DNA of 64,000 nucleotides from positions 155,078,731 through 155,142,730 of the forward strand of contig CM042693.1 of NCBI GenBank assembly GCA_023614405.1, given 5' to 3'. Below are positions 60,037 through 64,000 of the stretch, piece by piece. Each line of letters starts with the position of its first letter. Position 1 is the first letter of the stretch. Made by a program: the position numbers and the translations under genes. The notes beneath the pieces were generated by a model. The model was not told where the DNA came from. It did not search any database and saw only the letters and a list, made by a program, of their open reading frames with translations. Origin of the DNA: Avena insularis (lineage: Eukaryota > Streptophyta > Magnoliopsida > Poales > Poaceae).

Positions 60037-60981
60037 TCACAAAGGAGATAAATATTTGAAGTGAAAGAGAGCATCAAGAAGCAAATAACCAACACATTTG
60101 AGTCTAACCCACTTCCTATGCATGGTAGTATCATGAGAAAATGAATTTTTGAGACAAAAATCCACTAGCATAGGAAGACAAAACAGATGCAACTTCAAAG
60201 CTTTCAACATAAAACGAGCAAACTTAACATTATTGAGATGCATAAAACCTCGTTTCCCTCTCTCATAATAACTTTCAGTAGCACTTTGAATAAAGTTGAC
60301 AATATAAATGTCATTGGCAACAACTTTATCATCATAATAAGCATACTTACAGTCATCAAAAAGTGGTCTAAGGTCATAAACTTGATCAATAGAAGCAAGT
60401 TGTTCCATCCTGAAATATTTATTAGGCAAGCTATTTTCACAAGGAGCTTTAGCAAATTTGGAAAAGTTAAACTCATGAGAATCTCCAGCAAACTTAGTCA
60501 AAACTTTCTCCTTCCTACAATCTATGATAGCCCCACAAGTATTCAAGAAGGGTCTACCAAAGATATTAGGATAGGTTTTACTAGCTTCTTTACCAAGTAC
60601 TAGAAAATTAGCAGGATATTTAATCTTACCACAAAGGACTTCCACATCTCTTACAATACAAATGGGGCAAACTTGCTCTCTATTAGCAAGGTGAATAAGC
60701 ACATCAATGTCCTCAAGCTCGCAGGGCCCAATTTCATGCATAATTTCCCTATAAAGCTCATAAGGAATAGCACTAGAACTAGCACCAATATCACATAAAC
60801 CATAATAGCTATGACTACCAATTCTAACAGAAAGCACAGGGATACTAGATTTTCTAACTTTCTTAGGATGAGAAACAATATTAGTAGCGTCTTCACAGAA
60901 GACAATATGCGCATCCTCTATATTTCTAGTGACAAGATCTTTCGGGCCCCACAGTTTTCTTTGTGCTTTTGCTAACCACAT
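60037..60981 (-). CDS. pro: Gypsy-3 aspartic protease region
   Basis: A 314-codon open frame has the retropepsin active site in Athila style: SVRIGSHSYYGLCDIGASSS (D-I-G-A-S in place of D-T/S-G-A), then VLIHLANREQVCPICIVRDV, and the C-terminal FGRPFLNTCGAIIDCRK. The remainder (FAKAPCENSLPNKYFRMEQL and beyond) matches no enzyme domain and ends with no RT. The frame is open at its 5' end and probably continued gag before a frameshift near 61000. The protease would mature the gag precursor. Asp followed by Ile at the catalytic position is unusual and may impair the enzyme. Confidence 0.82.
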   Translation of the reverse strand: MWLAKAQRKLWGPKDLVTRNIEDAHIVFCEDATNIVSHPKKVRKSSIPVLSVRIGSHSYYGLCDIGASSSAIPYELYREIMHEIGPCELEDIDVLIHLANREQVCPICIVRDVEVLCGKIKYPANFLVLGKEASKTYPNIFGRPFLNTCGAIIDCRKEKVLTKFAGDSHEFNFSKFAKAPCENSLPNKYFRMEQLASIDQVYDLRPLFDDCKYAYYDDKVVANDIYIVNFIQSATESYYERGKRGFMHLNNVKFARFMLKALKLHLFCLPMLVDFCLKNSFSHDTTMHRKWVRLKCVGYLLLDALFHFKYLSPL

Positions 60982-61071
60982 TAGCTATAATAGAATATTC
61001 CCTTACCTTGGAAGGAAAAGAGATTTTCTCAACATAAGGTTCAGGCAAAATAGGATCAACGGTACAAACCT

Positions 61072-61997
61072 CTACACTGGCAGGAACATGGGTAACAATG
61101 TCTTTATAAGGAGCATGGTACTTGTCCCACTCTTTCTTGGGAATTTCAATATAAGAGGCAAAGGCCTTAAAACATTTGCAAGAACTTGAGGAACAAGACC
61201 AAACTCATTGCTAATATCACGGAAGTCATCAGTTCCCATAAAAGATTTAATGCATTCATAATCATAGTTTATACCTGACTTTCTTCCTTTGTCATTCTCC
61301 CAAGCTTCAGTGTTCTCTTGAATACGGTCTAAAAGATCCCATTTAGCTTCTTCCTTCATACGTGTGAATGATCCAGCACAAGAAGCATCTAGTAAATCTT
61401 TATCATGAAGAGAAAGCCTAGCATAAAAGTTATCGATAATAATATTGTTAGGGAGTTCATGAATAGGACATTTAAGCATTAGTAACTTCAATCCCCCCAA
61501 GCTTGAGCGGTACTCTCTCCATCACGAGGCCAAAAGTTATATATCAGATTTCTATCCTTATGAATCTCACTAGGAGGATAAAATTTAGAATAAAAGAGAG
61601 ATGCCATTTCCTCCCATTCCATGGATTGTCCATTCTTCAGCAGCTTATACCATTCTTCAACTCTCCCTTTCAAGGATATGGAGCGTAACTTCTTCTTCAC
61701 ATGTTCAGTTGTGATACCTGCACACTTAAACAACCTGCATAATTCATGGATAAAAAGCAAATGATCACCAGGATGGACAGTTCCATCCCCTAAATAATAA
61801 TTATCCATAACACGATCAACAATACTTGTAGGTATCTTAAAAGGATCTATCTCAATAGGTGGTGGTTCATCTACTACCCTAGCAGTGGTAGTAGTTTTCC
61901 CAAACAGAAAACCAAGTGGGTTATCCATATTGGAAACAAAGTAACAAGCAGTAAGAAAAGAAATACCCACAATAGAAGTTTCCTTTACCAGCTCCAC
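61072..61997 (-). pseudogene. gag: Gypsy-3 gag (Athila type), frameshifted
   Basis: Two frames, 61997-61488 and 61500-61072, make up the capsid part. The likely start is the Met of MDNPLGFLFG at 61928. Signature segments are HLLFIHELCRLFKCAGI, LRSISLKGRVEEWYKLL, WEEMASLFYSKFYPP, then LKLLMLKCPIHELPN and FYARLSLHDKDLLDAS. The last of these is the classic Athila-lineage helix before a loop. The frames meet at a shift near 61490, where the run of six Cs (61493-61498) suggests polymerase slippage or a change in homopolymer length. Proteins of this group form particles and package RNA. Confidence 0.85.
61493..61504 (-). other. Third copy of the purine tract word, inside Gypsy-3 gag
   Basis: The minus strand reads AAGCTTGGGGGG within gag, at the frameshift. 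Same word as at 58629 and 56712. Confidence 0.55.
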
Positions 61998-62014
61998 TCT
62001 TCAATAGCACTTCA

Positions 62015-62033
62015 CTCCCCGGTAACGGCGCTA
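62015..62033 (-). other. Gypsy-3 primer-binding site (Asp tRNA type, mutated)
   Basis: The minus strand reads TAGCGCCGTTACCGGGGAG, 11 bases from the LTR end. The usual Athila-lineage site is complementary to aspartate tRNA; here two Gs are replaced by A, which fits cytosine deamination on the other strand. Confidence 0.78.
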
Positions 62034-62044
62034 GAAAATAGTCT

Positions 62045-63552
62045 TGATGACCCAAAAGTATAGGGGGTGTATCGTAGTACTTTTGATAAATAGGAGTGTC
62101 GATCCCAATGAGGAGCAGAAGCTGCTAAACAGTGGTATGGAGCAGGAAATCCCTGTGAATACTTAGCAAACGGATTTTTAGTGGTTTTCTGATAAGGCAA
62201 CAAAACAAAGTGCAAGTAATAAAGAACAAACGCAGCAAGTGTCCCAATCCTTTCTTAGCAAAGGACAAGCCGGTGGAATTACTTGTAAGGACCAAACGTT
62301 CTCGAGGACACATGGGAATTCTGTCAAGTGCTTTCGCTTCAAATAGCTGAGTACTCTTCTTTGGTGTTGTAAGTGTTGTGTGGGTGAACCTGTGCTAATG
62401 TACCGGACTTACTTGGACTAATACATACTTGTTATTAAACCCCCTGCAAACATCCGTAACTATAGGAAAGTAATTAAGATATAAATCTAACCATAGCCTT
62501 AAACTTTGAGATCCTACGCTCCCTTGTGCAAAGATGTCCTAACGGGGGTTCAGGTTTTTGTCACTCCGGCAACCCCACAATTAGTAGCCAAATACACAAT
62601 TCATTCCCCTGGGCCCATAAATGGTGAAATATCATATAGTCGATGTTCACATGACACCACTAGAAGAATAGCACCACAACTTAAATACTAAACCATTGAA
62701 TAATAACTCAACACAAATCCACTAATAACAACATGACTTCCCCATGTCCTCAAGAACTAGACGAACTACTCACAAGAGATCATATGGATCAAGATCAAAG
62801 ATGATATGGTAATGGATAACAATCTGAACATAAACAATAATCCAATGGTTCCGCTCACAAGCATCAACTACAATAGTAATTAACACCAGGAAAGTTTCCC
62901 CTAAGAACTAAAGCAATATCCAACACAACTGTTACAGCGGGATGGAGTGGTGATGACGGTGTTGGTGGATATGATGGTGTGGATGATGATGATGACGATC
63001 CCGATGAAGCCTAGCATGACGATGGTGTTGATGGCCACGATCTCCCCTTTCCGAGAAGGAATTCCCTTGGCAGAAATCTGTCTGCCAGAGAGATCTTTCT
63101 CTCTCAGTGTTTTCCGCCCCACAGAGGCGGCAGAAATCTAACTGTGGTCGCTCCCCTACTATTAAGGTTCCGTAGGGAAGATATAGACGAAGGGGCGGAG
63201 TCGGGAGCCGAGCAGGTGGGCCACACCTGCCCTAGGCGCGGCCCAGGGTGCGCCCGCGCCTAGGCTGGGTGTGGGCCCCCTGCGGCCCTTCTTCGTCCCT
63301 CCTTCTGGTTTCCTCAGTCTTCTGGAAAAATATTATTTTCCCATATTTTTCTAGTATTTTTCCGATCTTCGCGAAATTGCATCAAAACACCTCTTTTTCC
63401 ATCAGAATCCAGACTCCGGCAGTCCATCCTCCAAGAATCATCCAACATTCATAAACAGATGAAAAGACATAAGTAATACCCCATAATAAGACATACATCA
63501 ATGAATAGAGGTAAATTATGATATAGAATGGTGATGCAAATTGGGCGTATCA
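62045..63552 (-). repeat. Gypsy-3 right (5') LTR, uninterrupted
   Basis: 1508 bases. The plus strand starts tgatgacccaaaagtatagg and ends gggcgtatca. It contains the intact version of the sequence where Gypsy-2 inserted in the left copy (ctgtg at 62390-62394), a gat microsatellite at about 62955-63000, and a GC-rich stretch (63160-63290). Confidence 0.93.
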
Positions 63553-64000
63553 TACGACACTTCCTTCCATACATGAATTCAAATGGGGCCATTTGCAAAC
63601 TGGCTTGATAACTGTTATTGTATGAAAATTCTGCGAACGGCAGACAGTCTTCCCATTTAGATCCATATTCTAACACACAGGCTCTCAACATATCTTCGAG
63701 TATCTGATTTACTCGTTCTGTTTGTCCATCTGTCTGAGGGTGATAAGCTGTGCTAAAATCTAGTCGGGTTCCTAATCCTTCTTGGACTTTCTTCCAAAAT
63801 CTCGAGGTAAACTAGGTTCCTCGATCTGATACAATGTTCTTGGGGACTCCATGCAAACTGACGATTCTAGCAATGTACAACTCTGCTAGCTTCGAACTCT
63901 GATAAGGGGTCTTGACTGGTAAGAAATGTGCGACTTTGGACAGTCGATCTACTTTGACCCAGATAGAGTCATTTCCCCTACTATATGTAGGTAAACCGGT
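63553..64000 (-). pseudogene. pol: Gypsy-1 copy 2 pol: integrase core fragment
   Basis: On the minus strand it reads as the same integrase stretch as 12100-12540 of copy 1: TKSAHF-like strand, SLHGVPKNIVSD (second Asp), FWKKVQEGLGTRLDFSTAYH, TERVNQILEDML (Glu intact), and FAEFSYNNSYQASL to MYGRKCR. There it stops abruptly at the Gypsy-3 LTR. One TAG at 63812-63814 interrupts it. The remaining pol 3' end, about 0.6 kb, is not found on the other side of Gypsy-3. The element continues beyond the window. Confidence 0.88.

Larger units (their letters stand above)
39242..63552 (-). mobile_element. Gypsy-3: Athila-lineage retrotransposon with gag and protease only (Sabrina-like), split by Gypsy-2
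   Basis: LTRs of about 1.5 kb (left 39242-39598 plus 55577-56708; right 62045-63552) flank a 5336-base internal region on the minus strand. The LTR starts TGATATGCCC or TGATACGCCC and ends GGGTCATCA. The primer site is of the Asp-tRNA type, used by Athila-lineage elements. Gag, then an aspartic protease and a short orphan ORF are present; reverse transcriptase and integrase are not. This resembles the Triticeae family Sabrina, from memory only. There is no target-site duplication: the left flank is ataat inside the Gypsy-1 LTR, the right flank tacga inside Gypsy-1 integrase. Confidence 0.85.

Noticed and set aside
60187..60603. 138-codon plus-strand open frame
   Set aside because: Antisense to the Gypsy-3 protease region, which has clear family motifs.

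Overview
The window is intergenic DNA of a large-genome grass, most likely a Triticeae or related Pooideae species. This rests on the layered LTR retrotransposons, the absence of any recognisable host gene, and element types typical of those genomes: Tekay-like chromovirus Gypsy, Athila-lineage Gypsy with gag and protease only, and an Angela/BARE-like Copia. Family names are inferred by eye; no database was searched. I saw no tRNA, rRNA, CRISPR array or host gene.

Layout, using local labels. The oldest layer is Copia-6, minus strand, 31829-35337: degraded pol and a 3' LTR. Two copies of one Gypsy family (Gypsy-1) sit in it in opposite orientations. Copy 1 (plus) has its 5' LTR end at 6608-7352, primer-binding site at 7356, an extra ORF at 7583-8383, gag-protease at 8598-10214, broken pol to about 12930, and a 3' LTR split into 13199-13827, 18013-18413 and 28823-31828. 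Copy 2 (minus) has its 3' LTR at 35338-39241 and part of its integrase at 63553-64000.

Younger insertions break these up. In copy 1, a Gypsy-2 LTR (plus, up to 6607) lies in the 5' LTR and itself carries an LTR-5 copy (1-450). A small gag-only element, TRGAG-4 (13828-18007, duplication acact), and a Gypsy-2 solo LTR (18414-28817, duplication ccagc) lie in the 3' LTR. The solo LTR contains a nested solo LTR-5 (19504-23423, duplication gaaag). In copy 2 lies Gypsy-3 (39242-63552, minus, Athila type), whose left LTR is split by a complete 16 kb Gypsy-2 (39599-55571, minus) with 4.85 kb LTRs.

The most interesting signal is an extra sense ORF between the primer-binding site and gag in both Gypsy-1 (266 codons) and Gypsy-2 (about 415 codons). 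Their N-terminal 115 residues share landmarks at almost identical positions, with a pattern resembling a degenerate double-stranded-RNA-binding fold. In Gypsy-1 this is followed by a coiled coil and an acidic tail. All coding regions are decayed. Most premature stops are TAG or TGA in places that suggest CAG or CGA ancestors, as expected from cytosine deamination at CHG and CG methylation sites.
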